Positions 5,819 through 5,919 of a DNA stretch of 5,919 bases are shown here, in pieces. Origin of the DNA: Bacillota bacterium (GTDB taxonomy: Bacteria; Bacillota_A; Clostridia; Clostridiales; Clostridiaceae). The translations under genes and the position numbers were made by a program. Each line of letters starts with the position of its first letter. Position 1 is the first letter of the stretch. The notes beneath the pieces were generated by a model, which was not told the DNA's origin, did no database searches, and worked only from the letters and a program-made list of their open reading frames with translations. The stretch is taken from assembly GCA_021780795.1 (NCBI GenBank), contig JAJXYA010000038.1, positions 1-5,919 on the forward strand. The letters are read 5' to 3'.

Positions 5819-5919
5819 ATGAAAGTTCCAGTTAAATGGCTTAAAGATTATGTAGATATAAATATTTCACCAAAGGAGCTTGGCGACAAATTAACTATGT
5901 CTGGTTCAAAAGTAGAAGA
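5819..5919 (+). CDS. pheT: Phenylalanine--tRNA ligase beta subunit (5' part, cut by window end)
   Basis: PheT is the structural, tRNA-binding and editing subunit of the alpha2-beta2 phenylalanyl-tRNA synthetase. Only the first 33 complete codons are present. The opening [14 protein letters not shown], followed by a segment with [15 protein letters not shown], is the characteristic PheT N-terminus. The ribosome binding site AGGAGG (5806-5811) is 7 nt before the ATG, so the start is secure. The gene follows pheS after 154 nt and runs out of the window, so nothing can be said about the B3/B4 editing or the anticodon-binding domains. Confidence 0.95.
   Translation, partial: MKVPVKWLKDYVDINISPKELGDKLTMSGSKVE

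Overview
The window is AT-rich DNA with Clostridium-type signals: strong AGGAGG-type ribosome binding sites, TTG and ATT start codons, a T-box and an L20-type leader. The proteins resemble those of low-GC Firmicutes, and a Clostridium or close clostridial relative is the best guess (an inference, since no search was run). All genes lie on the + strand and no mobile, phage, CRISPR or defence feature was seen.

Layout. (1) Positions 20-1368 hold a complete translation operon: promoter, structured L20-autoregulatory leader with its own attenuator hairpin, infC (IF3, starting at a rare ATT codon), rpmI (L35), rplT (L20) and a perfect 10-bp intrinsic terminator. (2) Positions 1378-4286 hold a second unit that begins with a near-consensus promoter directly behind that terminator: a TrkH/KtrB potassium channel subunit, its TrkA/KtrA regulatory subunit, and a TrmH/SpoU-family RNA 2'-O-methyltransferase, with gaps of only 11-12 nt. 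(3) Positions 4296-5919 hold the phenylalanyl-tRNA synthetase unit: promoter, a T-box riboswitch with a UUC (Phe) specifier and mutually exclusive antiterminator and terminator, pheS, an unusually long 154-nt gap with a small palindrome and possible promoter, and the first 33 codons of pheT, which runs off the window.

How the genes work together. IF3, L35, L20, the methyltransferase and PheST all serve translation. Two of the units are governed by RNA leaders that sense translation components: free L20 for the ribosomal operon and uncharged tRNA-Phe for pheST. The KtrAB pair is the metabolic outsider. Its place here matches my recollection of other clostridial genomes, and it probably supplies potassium uptake gated by nucleotide binding to KtrA.

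I found no convincing undescribed system. The points most worth a second look are the long-range antiterminator pairing in the infC leader, the ATT start of infC, the pheS-pheT gap with its palindrome, and the start codons of infC, ktrB and pheS, where the longest reading frame begins inside or just before the ribosome binding site.
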